NCBI RefSeq assembly: GCF_014164785.1
Contig: NZ_JACJFN010000003.1
Span: forward strand, 674,210-738,209
Length of the DNA: 64,000 nt
Source of the DNA: Aquipseudomonas guryensis
GTDB taxonomy: Bacteria; Pseudomonadota; Gammaproteobacteria; Pseudomonadales; Pseudomonadaceae
Direction: 5' to 3'
The notes below the pieces were generated by a model, which did not search any database, was not told the origin of the DNA, and worked only from the letters and a program-made list of their open reading frames with translations. The translations under genes were made by a program, and so were the position numbers. Positions 14,991-24,764 of the stretch are shown here, piece after piece (within the stretch, counting starts at the first letter, position 1; every line of letters begins with the position of its first letter).

Positions 14991-17900
14991 ATGGACAGTC
15001 AATGGACCCGCACCCTGAGCCGCCTATGGCGCAAACCGCCGCCGCCATTCGAGTATGAACCGGTCCTGCGCGCTGAACTGTTCAGCGCCGAACAGATGGC
15101 CAGCCACGGTATCCACCTGGCCCAGCAACATCGCCTGAGCCCCGGCTCGGCCAGTGACTCGCTGCTGCAGCGCCTGGCCGACAACAGCGCCACCCTGGCC
15201 AGCAGTTGCGCCACCCTGAGCAGCGTGGCACCCGCCGTGCGCCGGGCCACGCCAGCGGCAGAGTGGCTGCTGGACAACTTCTACCTGATCGAAGAACAGA
15301 TCCGCACCGCGCAGAAGCACTTGCCCAAGGGCTACAGCCGCGAACTGCCGCGCCTGGCCAACGGCCCCTCGGCCGGTTTGCCGCGGGTCTACGACATCGC
15401 CCTGGACACCATTTCCCATGGCGACGGGCGGGTCGACTGCGAGAGCCTGAGCCGCTTCGTCGAGGCCTACCAGAGCTGCGTGCCGCTGACCCTCGGCGAG
15501 CTGTGGGCGATCCCGATCATGTTGCGCCTGGCGCTGATCGAGAACCTGCGCCGCGTGGCCGCGCGCGTCATGGCCAACTGGAACGACCGCACCCTGGCCA
15601 ACGAGTGGGCCGACCAGCTCACCGAAACCGCCGAGCGCGACGCCAAGAGCATCGTCCTCGCGGTGGCCGACATGGCCCGCTCCGCACCGCCGATGAGCAG
15701 TTCGTTCGTCGCCGAACTGGCGCGCCGCCTGCAGGGGCAGAACGCGGCGCTGATCCTGCCGCTGACCTGGATCGAACAGCTGCTCGGCGAGTCCGGGCAG
15801 AGCATCGAGCGCCTGGTGCAACTGGATGCCCAGCAGCAGGCCGCCGAACAGGTCTCCATCAGCAACAGCATCGCCAGCCTGCGCCTGCTCACGGCCAGCG
15901 ACTGGCAGAGCTTCGTCGAGAGCCTCAGCCGCGTCGAACAGGTGCTGCGCGAGGACCCGGTACAGGTCTACGTGCAGATGGATTTCGCCACCCGCGACCA
16001 CTACCGCCATGCCGTCGAGCGCGTGGCGCGCCACTGCCCGCACAGCGAGGAAGACGTGGCGCGCGCCGCGATTGCCTTGGCGGTTGGCGCGGCCGCAGGC
16101 GACGCCACGGCCGTCACTGCACATGTCGGCTACTACCTGATCGGCCTGGGCCGCGCCGAGCTGGAACGCGGCCTGGCTGCCCGCGTGCCGCCGGCCGATG
16201 CCTGGCAGCGCCTGCTGCGCCGCACCCCGCTGACGGTGTTCCTCGGCCCGGTGCTGCTGCTTACCCTGCTGTTCACCTGGCCGTTTCTCGCGCTGCTGCA
16301 ACGCGGCGGCGCGCCAGGCTACCTGCTGGCATTGCTCGCCCTGCCTGCCCTGATCACAAGCAGCCGCTTGGCCATAGGCCTGGTCAACTGGCTGGTGACC
16401 CTGACCGTCGCCCCGGACATCCTGCCGCGCCTGGACTACAGCGACAGCATCCCGGCCCAGGCGCGCACCCTGGTGGTGGTGCCCAGCCTGATCGGCAGCA
16501 GCAGCGACATCGAGGAACTGGTCGAAGGCCTGGAAGTGCGCTTTCTCGCCAACCGCGACGGCAACCTGCATTTCGCCCTGCTCACCGACTTCCTCGACGC
16601 CGCCAGCGCCGAACTGCCGCAGGACACCGAGCAGCTGCAACTGGCCCGCCAGCTGGTCGAGGCGCTGAACCAGAAATACCCGAGCAGCGATGGCGAGCGC
16701 TTCTTCCTGCTGCACCGGCCGCGCCGCTGGAACCCCGCCGAGCAGCGCTGGATGGGCCATGAACGCAAGCGCGGCAAGATCGCCGAACTCAATGCGCTGC
16801 TGCGCGGCCGTGGCCAGGAGCGCTTCAGCCTGATCGTCGGCGCCATCGCGGCGCTGCCACCGGTGACCTATGTGATCACCCTGGACACCGACACCCAGTT
16901 GCCGCGCGATGTTGCCCGCCAGTTCATCGGCGCCATGGCCCACCCGCTCAACCGCGCGCAGTACGACCCCGTGCAACGGCGCATCAGCGCCGGCTACGCA
17001 ATCCTTCAGCCGCGGGTCGGCATCAGCCTGCCGAGCAGCGCGCGCTCGGCCTACGCCCAGCTGTTTGGCAGCGACGCCGGGATTGATCCCTACACCCGCG
17101 CCGTGTCCGACGTGTACCAGGATCTGTTCCAGCACGGCTCGTTCATCGGCAAGGGCATCTACGCGGTGGATGCCTTCGAGTTCGCCCTCAGCGACTGTCT
17201 GCCGGACAACCGCATCCTCAGCCACGACCTGATCGAGGGCTGCTACGCGCGCTGCGGCCTGCTCAGCGATGTGCAGCTGTACGAGGAACACCCGGCGCGC
17301 TACAGCGCCGACGCCAAGCGCCGCCATCGCTGGATTCGCGGCGACTGGCAGTTGCTGCCCTGGCTGCTGCCGTGGACGCCGACCGCCTGTGGCGCGCGGG
17401 AACGCAACCGCCTCAGCGCCCTGGCGCGCTGGAAGATCTTCGACAACCTGCGCCGCAGCCTGGAGCCGCTGGCCTTCCTGACGATGTTGCTGTGGGGCTG
17501 GTTCGCGGTGGCCGAGCCGCTGCCCTGGACCCTGGCGGTGCTGGCCCTGGTGCTCACCCAGCCGCTGCTCGCCTCGCTCCAGGATCTGCTGCGCAAGGCA
17601 CACGACATGCCCCTGCACCAGCACCTCAGCGCCACCCTGCGCAGCACCGGCCTGCACCTGGCCCGTGCCCTGCTGGCGTTGGTCTGGCTGCCCTACGAGG
17701 CGCTGTGCAGCCTCGACGCCATCGCCCGCACCCTGTGGCGCATGCTGGTCAGCAAGCGCCGCCTGCTGCAGTGGAACCCCTCGCGGGAAGTCGAGCGCAG
17801 CAGCCGCAACGAGCTGCCGGGGCTGTATCGGCAGATGGCCGTCGCACCGCTGCTGGCCGTGCTGGTCGGCGCGGGCCTGCTGCTGGCGCGACCGGAGGTG

Positions 17901-20900
17901 CTGGGTCTGGCCGGCCCCTTCCTACTGGCCTGGCTGGCCGCGCCGGGAATTGCCTGGTGGCTGAGCCGTGCGACCACCCAGCGTCCGTTCACCCCGACCG
18001 CCGAGGAGCTGCGCTTCCTGCGCGTGCTGGCGCGCCAGACCTGGGCATTCTTCGACGAGCATGTCGGCCCGGCGGACAACTGGCTGCCGCCGGACAATAT
18101 CCAGCAAGCCCCCGACCTGGTGGTCGCCCATCGCACCTCGCCGACCAATATGGGCATGGCCCTGCTCTCGCACCTGGCGGCCCACGACTTCGGCTACCTC
18201 AGCAGCGGCCGCCTGCTGGAACGCCTCGACCAGTCGCTGACCAGCATGGCCCGTCTGCAGCGCCACCGCCGGCACTTCTTCAACTGGTACGACACGCAGA
18301 GCCTGCAGCCGCTGCCGCCGCACTACATCTCCACGGTGGACAGCGGCAACCTGGCCGGCCTGCTGCTGACCCTGCGTCCCGGCCTGCTGGCCCTGGCCGA
18401 TGCGCCGCTGCTGCAGCCGCGCCAGTTCGACGGCCTGGCCGATAGCCTGGCCGCCCTGCGCGACGCCCTGGCCGCCGCCGCGTTGGAAACAGCGCCGCTG
18501 CAGGAATTGCAGAGCGAGCTGGATGCCGCCCTCGCCAAACCACCGGCCAGCGTCGACGCCGCCCTGCTGCGCCTGCACAGCCTCAGCCAGCAAGCAGACG
18601 CCCTGAGCGCCGCACTCAACCTGCCCGCGGGCAGCGACGCGCAGTTCTGGCTCAGTGCCCTGCAGGCGCACTGCCAGGATCTGCTGCACGAGCTGCTGGC
18701 CTGCCAGCTGCCGGCCAGCAGCAGCGCCGCGCCGATCAGTACCTGGCGCCAACTGGCCGAGCTGGATGCCAGCCAATGGCCGCTCGCCGCCCAGGCCCGG
18801 GTCAGCGCCGTGCGCAATGCCGCCGGCGCACGCCTGGCCCAGCTGGCGCGCCTGGCCGAGTTGGTCGAAGACCTGGCCGACATGGACTTCACCTTCCTCT
18901 ACGACCCGCAGCGCAACCTCTTCGCCATCGGCTACAACGCCGACGAGCAGCGCCTGGACGAGGCCTGCTACGACCTGCTGGCCTCCGAGGCACGCCTGAC
19001 CAACTTCGTGGTGATCGCCCAGGGCCAGTTGCCCCAGGAAGGCTGGTTCACCCTCGGTCGGCTGCTCACCAGCAATGCCGGGGTGCCGGTGCTGCTGTCC
19101 TGGTCCGGTTCGATGTTCGAATACCTGATGCCGCTGCTGGTGATGCCCAGCTATGCCGGCACCTTGCTGGAACAGACCTGCCGCGCCGCGGTGGCCCGGC
19201 AGATCGAATACGGCAACCAGCTCGGCCTGCCCTGGGGCGTGTCCGAGTCGGGCTACAACACCCAGGACGCCCAGGGCAATTACCAGTACCGCGCCTTCGG
19301 TGTGCCGGGCCTGGGGCTCAAGCGCGGCCTCGGCGAAGACAGCGTGGTGGCGCCCTATGCCACGGCCCTGGCGCTGATGCTGGTGCCCGACGCCGCCTGC
19401 AAGAACCTCCAGCGCCTGGCGGGCATGGGCCTGGCCGGACGCTTCGGCCTGCATGAGGCGATCGACTTCACCAGCAGCCGCCTGCCCCGTGGGCAGAGCG
19501 CGGCGGTCATCCGTTCGTTCATGGCCCACCACCAGGGCATGAGCCTGCTGGCGCTGACCGCCCTGCTGCTGGAGCGGCCGATGCAGCGGCGTTTCGAGTC
19601 GGACCCGCAGTTCCAGGCCACCGCCCTGCTGCTGCAGGAGCGCGTGCCGAAAAGCGCCGCGCAGTACCTGCACGCGGCCAATGCCTCGGTCGCCGACACG
19701 GCGGCACGGGTCAGCGAAACCAAGCTGCGCGTGTACAGCGACCCGGAGCGCAAACGCCCCGCCGTGCAGCTGCTGTCCAACGGCCGCTACCACGTCATGC
19801 TGAGCAGCGCCGGCGGCGGCTACAGCCGCTGCAACGAGCTGGCCGTGACCCGCTGGCAGGAGGACATCACCTGCGACAACTGGGGCCAGTTCTGCTACCT
19901 GCGCGATGTCGCCAGCGGCGCCTACTGGTCCAGCGCGCACCAGCCGACGCTGCAGCGCACCGAGAGCTACGAGGCGATCTTCACCGATGCCCGCGCCGAA
20001 TTCCGCGTGCGCGAGCGCGGCTACGACTGCCACAGCGAGATCGTCGTCTCGCCGGAAGACGACATCGAGCTGCGCCGCCTGCACATCACCAACCGCGCCC
20101 GCGTGCGCCGCAGCATCGAGCTGACCAGTTACGCCGAAGTGGTGCTGGCCACGCCGATCAGCGACGCCCTGCACCCGGCCTTCAGCAACCTGTTCGTGCA
20201 GAGCGAGCTGCTGCCCGCGCTGCAGGCCATTATCTGCACCCGGCGGCCACGCGCCAGCGAGGAAAGCGTGCCCTGGATGTGCCACCTGTTGGCCGCTCAT
20301 GGCGCGGATATCCAGGCGATTTCCTACGAGACCGAGCGCGTGCGTTTTCTCGGCCGCGGGCGCAGCGTGGCCAACCCGGCGGCGCTCGACCCGGCCTGTG
20401 AGGCACTCAGCGGCAGCTGCGGTTCGGTCCTCGACCCGATCGTGGCGATCCGCTGCCGCATCAGCCTGGAACCGGGGCAGACCGCTACTATCGACCTGGT
20501 TACCGGCCTCAGCCAGAGCCGCGAGGCCTGCCTGCAGCTGATCGACAAGTACCGCGACCGCCACCTGGCCGACCGCGTGTTCGACCTGGCCTGGACCCAC
20601 AGCCAGGTGCTGCTGCGCCAGCTCAATGCGACGCCGGCCGACGCCCGCCTGTTCGAGCAGATGGCCGCGGCGATCCTCTACGTCAACGCCTCGCTGCGCG
20701 CCGAATCCGGCGTGCTCAGCGCCAACCGACGCAGCCAGTCGGGCCTGTGGGGCCAGGCGATTTCCGGCGACCTGCCGATCGTCCTGCTGCAGATCGCCGA
20801 CCCCGGCAATATCGAGCTGGTGCGCCAGCTGGTGCAGGCCCACGCCTACTGGCGGCAGAAGGGCCTGGTGCTCGATCTGGTGATCTGGAACGAAGACCAG

Positions 20901-23606
20901 GCCGGCTACCGCCAGCACCTGCAGGACCTGATCCTGGCCATCGTCACCTCGAGCAGCGAAGCCCACCTGCTCGACCGTCCCGGCGGCATCTTCGTGCGCC
21001 CGGCGCAGCAGCTGTCCAGTGAAGACCGCCTGCTGATGCTAGCGGTGGCGCGCCTGGTGCTCAGCGACAGCCGTGGCGGCCTGGCCGAGCAGGTGCATCG
21101 GCGCCGCGCCGAGGCACCCTTGCCGCGCTTCGAGCCGCGCCTGCTGCGCTCGCCGCCGAGCAGCCTGCCGCCCATCGCAGCCGCGCCGGATCAGCCGCTC
21201 GGTGCGTTCAGCAGCGATGGCCGCGAATATGTGATCCGCCTGGCGCCGGGGCAGAGCACCCCGGCGCCCTGGGTCAATGTGCTGGCCAATCCGCAGTTCG
21301 GCACGGTGCTGTCGGAAAGCGGCGGCGCCTACACCTGGAGCGAAAATGCCCACGAGTTCCGCCTGACGCCCTGGCACAACGACCCGGTCGGCTATGCCAG
21401 CGACGAGGCGCTGTACCTGCGCGACGAGGAAAGCGGCCACTACTGGTCGCCAACCCCGCTGCCACGCCCCGGCAGCGGTGGCTACGTGACCCGCCACGGC
21501 TTCGGCTACAGCGTCTTCGAGCACGACGAGGACGGCATCCATAGCGAGCTGTGGGTGTACGTGGCGCTGGACGCGCCGATCAAGTTCTCCCGCCTCAAGG
21601 TGACCAATCATTCGGGCCGCGCGCGGCGGCTGTCGGCCACCGGCTATGTGGCCTGGGTGCTCGGCGACCTGCGGCAAAAAACCGCCATGCATGTGGTCAG
21701 CGAGGCCGACCCGCAGAGTGGCGCGCTGCTGGCCCGCAACGCCTACTCCATCGAGTTCCCCGGGCGGGTGGCGTTCTTCGATGTGGACGCGCCGGTGCGC
21801 AGCGTCACCGCCGACCGCAGCGAATTCATCGGCCGCAACGGCACCCTGCAGGCACCGGCGGCGCTGGCCCAGGTGCGCCTGTCGGGCCGCACCGGCAGTG
21901 GTCTCGACCCCTGCGCGGCGCTGCAAGTCGGTTTCGAGCTGGCAGCTGGCGACAGCCATGAAGTGATCTTCCGCCTCGGCGCGGAGCACAACGCTGCCGC
22001 CGCCAGCCGGTTGCTCCAGCGCCTGCGCGGCAGCAGCGCGGCGGCCGGCGCACTGGCCGCGGTGCAGGCCTACTGGCACACGACCCTCGGCGCGGTGCAG
22101 ATCCGCACTCCGGAGCCGGACATCGACGTGCTGGTCAACGGCTGGCTGATGTACCAGGTGATCGCCTGTCGCTTCTGGGCCCGCAGCGGCTTCTACCAGT
22201 CCGGTGGCGCCTATGGTTTCCGTGACCAACTGCAGGACAGCATGGCCATGCTGCATGCCGACCCGGCGGCGGCGCGCCGCCATCTGCTGCTGTGCGCCGC
22301 GCACCAGTTCGTCGAGGGCGATGTGCAGCACTGGTGGCATCCGCCACTGGATCGCGGCGTGCGCACCGGCTGCTCGGACGACTACCTGTGGCTGCCGCTG
22401 GCCACCAGCCGCTATGTGCAGCTGACCGGCGACCGCAGCGTGCTGGACGAGTCGGTCGGCTACCTCGAAGGCCGCCCACGCAACCCCGGCGAAGAGTCCT
22501 ATTACGACCTACCCAGTCGCTCGCCGCTGGTAGAAAGCCTCTACCAGCACTGCCGGCGCGCGCTCGACTACAGCCTGCCACGCGGCGCCCACGGCCTGCC
22601 GCTGATCGGCTCCGGCGACTGGAACGACGGCATGAACCGGGTCGGCGAGCAGGGCCACGGTGAAAGCGTGTGGCTGGGCTTCTTCAGCCATCAGGTGTTC
22701 AGCCAGTTTGCCGTGATCGCCCGCCAGCAGGGCGATGGCGACTTTTCCCGGCACTGCCTGCAACAGGCGGCCAGCCTGCGCAGCAACCTCGACCTGCACG
22801 GCTGGGACGGCGCCTGGTACCGCCGCGCCTACTTCGACGACGGCACGCCACTGGGCTCGGCGAGCAACGACGAATGCCGCATCGACGCCATCGCCCAGAG
22901 CTGGGCGGTGCTTTCCGGCGCCGCCAGCCACGAGCATCAGCTCAGTGCCATGGAAGCCCTCGAACAGCACCTGCTGCGCCGCGATGTCGGCCTGCTGCAA
23001 CTGCTCGATCCACCCTTCGACACAGGCCTGCTCGACCCCGGCTACATCAAGGGCTATGTGCCGGGCGTGCGCGAGAACGGCGGGCAATACACCCACGCCG
23101 CCGTGTGGGCGAGCATGGCCTTCGCCGCGCTGGGCGACAGTCGACGGGCCTGGCAGATGCTGCGCATGCTCAACCCGGTCAGCCATGGCGACAGCGCGGC
23201 CGGCATCGCCCGCTACAAGGCCGAGCCCTATGTGCTGGCCGCCGATGTCTATGGCGTGGCCCCGCATGCCGGGCGCGGCGGCTGGAGCTGGTACACCGGC
23301 GCGGCGGGCTGGATGTACCGCCTGGTCGTCGAGTCGCTGCTCGGCGTGCAGCGCCACGGCAACAGCCTGCGCCTCCAGCCGGTGCTGCCCACCGACTGGC
23401 CGGGCTTCAGCCTCGACTATCAACTGGGCGGCAGCCGCTATCACATCGAGGTGCGCCAGACGGCCAGCGGGGTCAGCTCGGTGCACCTGGACGGCGTACG
23501 ACTGGATGGCCACGACATCGCCCTGCTCGACGACGGCAACCCGCACCGGGTCGAGGTGCTGTACTGCGCCCAGCCGGCCGACACACCACTCGACCTGGTG
23601 CGCTAG
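14991..23606 (+). CDS. cyclic beta-1,2-glucan synthase-like protein (GT84-GH94)
   Basis: At 2871 residues this matches the length and layout of rhizobial NdvB/ChvB and Brucella Cgs, which build cyclic beta-1,2-glucan from UDP-glucose. Order: helical cytoplasmic part (1-400); membrane pair (about 410-437, 444-473); GT84 glycosyltransferase with ITLDTDTQLP at about 629-638; a second membrane set (about 827-865, 890-908, 954-993); a glycoamylase-like domain (about 1014-1540, with LLSWSGSMFEYLMP and GVSESGYN); two related beta-sandwich blocks starting near 1597 and 2100 (both xYxxxLS.xGGxYxxxxN); and a GH94 phosphorylase-type domain with SGDWNDGMN at 2541-2549. CAAGGA lies just before ATG 14991; the frame is open upstream to 14841. 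Product chemistry is inferred. Confidence 0.9.
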   Translation: MDSQWTRTLSRLWRKPPPPFEYEPVLRAELFSAEQMASHGIHLAQQHRLSPGSASDSLLQRLADNSATLASSCATLSSVAPAVRRATPAAEWLLDNFYLIEEQIRTAQKHLPKGYSRELPRLANGPSAGLPRVYDIALDTISHGDGRVDCESLSRFVEAYQSCVPLTLGELWAIPIMLRLALIENLRRVAARVMANWNDRTLANEWADQLTETAERDAKSIVLAVADMARSAPPMSSSFVAELARRLQGQNAALILPLTWIEQLLGESGQSIERLVQLDAQQQAAEQVSISNSIASLRLLTASDWQSFVESLSRVEQVLREDPVQVYVQMDFATRDHYRHAVERVARHCPHSEEDVARAAIALAVGAAAGDATAVTAHVGYYLIGLGRAELERGLAARVPPADAWQRLLRRTPLTVFLGPVLLLTLLFTWPFLALLQRGGAPGYLLALLALPALITSSRLAIGLVNWLVTLTVAPDILPRLDYSDSIPAQARTLVVVPSLIGSSSDIEELVEGLEVRFLANRDGNLHFALLTDFLDAASAELPQDTEQLQLARQLVEALNQKYPSSDGERFFLLHRPRRWNPAEQRWMGHERKRGKIAELNALLRGRGQERFSLIVGAIAALPPVTYVITLDTDTQLPRDVARQFIGAMAHPLNRAQYDPVQRRISAGYAILQPRVGISLPSSARSAYAQLFGSDAGIDPYTRAVSDVYQDLFQHGSFIGKGIYAVDAFEFALSDCLPDNRILSHDLIEGCYARCGLLSDVQLYEEHPARYSADAKRRHRWIRGDWQLLPWLLPWTPTACGARERNRLSALARWKIFDNLRRSLEPLAFLTMLLWGWFAVAEPLPWTLAVLALVLTQPLLASLQDLLRKAHDMPLHQHLSATLRSTGLHLARALLALVWLPYEALCSLDAIARTLWRMLVSKRRLLQWNPSREVERSSRNELPGLYRQMAVAPLLAVLVGAGLLLARPEVLGLAGPFLLAWLAAPGIAWWLSRATTQRPFTPTAEELRFLRVLARQTWAFFDEHVGPADNWLPPDNIQQAPDLVVAHRTSPTNMGMALLSHLAAHDFGYLSSGRLLERLDQSLTSMARLQRHRRHFFNWYDTQSLQPLPPHYISTVDSGNLAGLLLTLRPGLLALADAPLLQPRQFDGLADSLAALRDALAAAALETAPLQELQSELDAALAKPPASVDAALLRLHSLSQQADALSAALNLPAGSDAQFWLSALQAHCQDLLHELLACQLPASSSAAPISTWRQLAELDASQWPLAAQARVSAVRNAAGARLAQLARLAELVEDLADMDFTFLYDPQRNLFAIGYNADEQRLDEACYDLLASEARLTNFVVIAQGQLPQEGWFTLGRLLTSNAGVPVLLSWSGSMFEYLMPLLVMPSYAGTLLEQTCRAAVARQIEYGNQLGLPWGVSESGYNTQDAQGNYQYRAFGVPGLGLKRGLGEDSVVAPYATALALMLVPDAACKNLQRLAGMGLAGRFGLHEAIDFTSSRLPRGQSAAVIRSFMAHHQGMSLLALTALLLERPMQRRFESDPQFQATALLLQERVPKSAAQYLHAANASVADTAARVSETKLRVYSDPERKRPAVQLLSNGRYHVMLSSAGGGYSRCNELAVTRWQEDITCDNWGQFCYLRDVASGAYWSSAHQPTLQRTESYEAIFTDARAEFRVRERGYDCHSEIVVSPEDDIELRRLHITNRARVRRSIELTSYAEVVLATPISDALHPAFSNLFVQSELLPALQAIICTRRPRASEESVPWMCHLLAAHGADIQAISYETERVRFLGRGRSVANPAALDPACEALSGSCGSVLDPIVAIRCRISLEPGQTATIDLVTGLSQSREACLQLIDKYRDRHLADRVFDLAWTHSQVLLRQLNATPADARLFEQMAAAILYVNASLRAESGVLSANRRSQSGLWGQAISGDLPIVLLQIADPGNIELVRQLVQAHAYWRQKGLVLDLVIWNEDQAGYRQHLQDLILAIVTSSSEAHLLDRPGGIFVRPAQQLSSEDRLLMLAVARLVLSDSRGGLAEQVHRRRAEAPLPRFEPRLLRSPPSSLPPIAAAPDQPLGAFSSDGREYVIRLAPGQSTPAPWVNVLANPQFGTVLSESGGAYTWSENAHEFRLTPWHNDPVGYASDEALYLRDEESGHYWSPTPLPRPGSGGYVTRHGFGYSVFEHDEDGIHSELWVYVALDAPIKFSRLKVTNHSGRARRLSATGYVAWVLGDLRQKTAMHVVSEADPQSGALLARNAYSIEFPGRVAFFDVDAPVRSVTADRSEFIGRNGTLQAPAALAQVRLSGRTGSGLDPCAALQVGFELAAGDSHEVIFRLGAEHNAAAASRLLQRLRGSSAAAGALAAVQAYWHTTLGAVQIRTPEPDIDVLVNGWLMYQVIACRFWARSGFYQSGGAYGFRDQLQDSMAMLHADPAAARRHLLLCAAHQFVEGDVQHWWHPPLDRGVRTGCSDDYLWLPLATSRYVQLTGDRSVLDESVGYLEGRPRNPGEESYYDLPSRSPLVESLYQHCRRALDYSLPRGAHGLPLIGSGDWNDGMNRVGEQGHGESVWLGFFSHQVFSQFAVIARQQGDGDFSRHCLQQAASLRSNLDLHGWDGAWYRRAYFDDGTPLGSASNDECRIDAIAQSWAVLSGAASHEHQLSAMEALEQHLLRRDVGLLQLLDPPFDTGLLDPGYIKGYVPGVRENGGQYTHAAVWASMAFAALGDSRRAWQMLRMLNPVSHGDSAAGIARYKAEPYVLAADVYGVAPHAGRGGWSWYTGAAGWMYRLVVESLLGVQRHGNSLRLQPVLPTDWPGFSLDYQLGGSRYHIEVRQTASGVSSVHLDGVRLDGHDIALLDDGNPHRVEVLYCAQPADTPLDLVR

Positions 23607-23684
23607 CGCCTATGGGGCATAGCGCACCGACGGTGCACACGGCGTTCTGCCATGGTCGACACAGCATCAATCAGGAGAAACAAG

Positions 23685-23900
23685 ATGAGCCGAGAACTCG
23701 CCGATGTGATCAAGGGCAAATGGCGGCAACTGGCCGGCCTCGCCCAGATCGTCTGGGATGACCTGATTCTGGACGAACTGATCAAGTCCGGGGGCGATGC
23801 GCAGAAACTCACAACCCTGGTGCAGCAACGCTACGACATGACCGAGCGCGAAGCCGAGAAGCAGGTGATCAGTTTCTTCGAGCGGCACCGCACCACTTAA
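23685..23900 (+). CDS. CsbD-like small stress protein
   Basis: The 71-residue hydrophilic protein resembles the CsbD family (E. coli YjbJ): a KGKWRQLAGLAQ segment near the start, DDLILDELI in the middle and LVQQRYDMTEREAEKQVISFF at the end. CsbD proteins are abundant under general stress, with no known mechanism. GGAG lies 7 nt before ATG 23685; the in-frame ATG at 23652 is less likely. It follows the glucan synthase by 78 nt and may be on the same transcript. Confidence 0.75.
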   Translation: MSRELADVIKGKWRQLAGLAQIVWDDLILDELIKSGGDAQKLTTLVQQRYDMTEREAEKQVISFFERHRTT

Positions 23901-23937
23901 TGACAGACAGGAGGGCACAACCTTCCCTGGAGCCCCC

Positions 23938-24126
23938 ATGTTCTTCCCCTACTTCGTCGTCGCCCGCTGTTCCGGCAACATCATTCGCATCATCCAGCGC
24001 AGCAGCCCGCCCAGCGACAGCGATACGGTGATGAATGTGCACGCCTCGACCATGAGCCTGCACCGTTATCAGAGCCTGTTCGACGCCGGCCACGACCTGA
24101 TCAGCCTGAAATCCGTGCTGCAGTAA
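23938..24126 (+). CDS. hypothetical 62-residue protein
   Basis: I do not recognise this small protein. It begins MFFPYFVVARCSGNIIRIIQRS, has a central SPPSDSDTVMN turn, then a polar stretch with VHASTMSLHRYQSLFDAGHDLISLKSVL. GGAG five nt before the ATG, position between the CsbD-like gene and a terminator, and G/C-rich third codon positions support it as real. The end resembles protein-binding rather than membrane sequence. Confidence 0.55.
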   Translation: MFFPYFVVARCSGNIIRIIQRSSPPSDSDTVMNVHASTMSLHRYQSLFDAGHDLISLKSVLQ

Positions 24127-24149
24127 GCCTATTTCGTGCAGGCAATAAA

Positions 24150-24180
24150 AAACCCGGCACTCCTGGGGAGTGCCGGGTTT
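24150..24180. terminator. terminator between the glucan synthase cluster and ssb
   Basis: AAACCCGGCACTCC (24150-24163) and GGAGTGCCGGGTTT (24167-24180) form a 14-bp stem with a 3-nt loop. An A tract lies on the left arm, so it can serve the rightward genes and the leftward ssb. Confidence 0.8.
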
Positions 24181-24250
24181 ATCTGACGCGACATGCTTAG
24201 AACCTGTTGATGATCTCGCGAGCTAGAGCCAGCAGATCACAGGCAGGTTA

Positions 24251-24754
24251 TTAGAACGGGATGTCGTCGTCGAAGCTGTCGTAGTCCGGAGCCGGCTGCT
24301 GCTGAGCGGCTGGCTGCGGCGCCGGGCGCTGCTGCGGGGCGGACTGCTGCGGAGCCGGACGCGACTGCTGCTGACGCGGGGCGTATTCACCGCCACCTTC
24401 GCTGTTGCCACCACGGCCGCCGAGCAGCTGCAGGGTGCCGTTCATGTCGACCACGATCTCGGTGGTGTAGCGCTTGACGCCGTCCTTCTCCCACTCGCGG
24501 GTTTGCAGACGACCTTCGATGTAGCACTGGCCGCCCTTGCGCAGGTACTCACCGGCGATCTCGGCGAGCTTGCCGAAGAACACGATGCGGTGCCATTCGG
24601 TGCGATCCTGCTGCTGACCGGTCTGCTTGTCCTTCCAGCTGTCGGTGGTGGCCAGGGTGATGTTGGTCACCGCGTTGCCATTGGGCAGATAACGGGTTTC
24701 CGGATCGCCGCCGACGTTACCGATCAGAATGACTTTGTTTACCCCACGGGCCAT
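24251..24754 (-). CDS. ssb: single-stranded DNA-binding protein
   Basis: The 167-residue protein coats single-stranded DNA during replication, recombination and repair. The OB fold spans about residues 1-110 ([19 protein letters not shown] ... [21 protein letters not shown]). A Gln/Pro/Ala-rich linker follows, then the acidic tip SFDDDIPF, which recruits partner proteins. AGGAGA before the ATG and the canonical N-terminus set the start; the frame is open further upstream. It begins 10 nt after the MFS gene, so the two are likely co-transcribed. Confidence 0.97.
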   Translation of the reverse strand: MARGVNKVILIGNVGGDPETRYLPNGNAVTNITLATTDSWKDKQTGQQQDRTEWHRIVFFGKLAEIAGEYLRKGGQCYIEGRLQTREWEKDGVKRYTTEIVVDMNGTLQLLGGRGGNSEGGGEYAPRQQQSRPAPQQSAPQQRPAPQPAAQQQPAPDYDSFDDDIPF

Positions 24755-24764
24755 TTTCGTTCTC

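Noticed and set aside
15024..23546. Long minus-strand frames opposite the glucan synthase
   Set aside because: Low-complexity Ala/Arg/Gln-rich translations typical of GC-rich antisense frames; the plus-strand gene has clear domains throughout.
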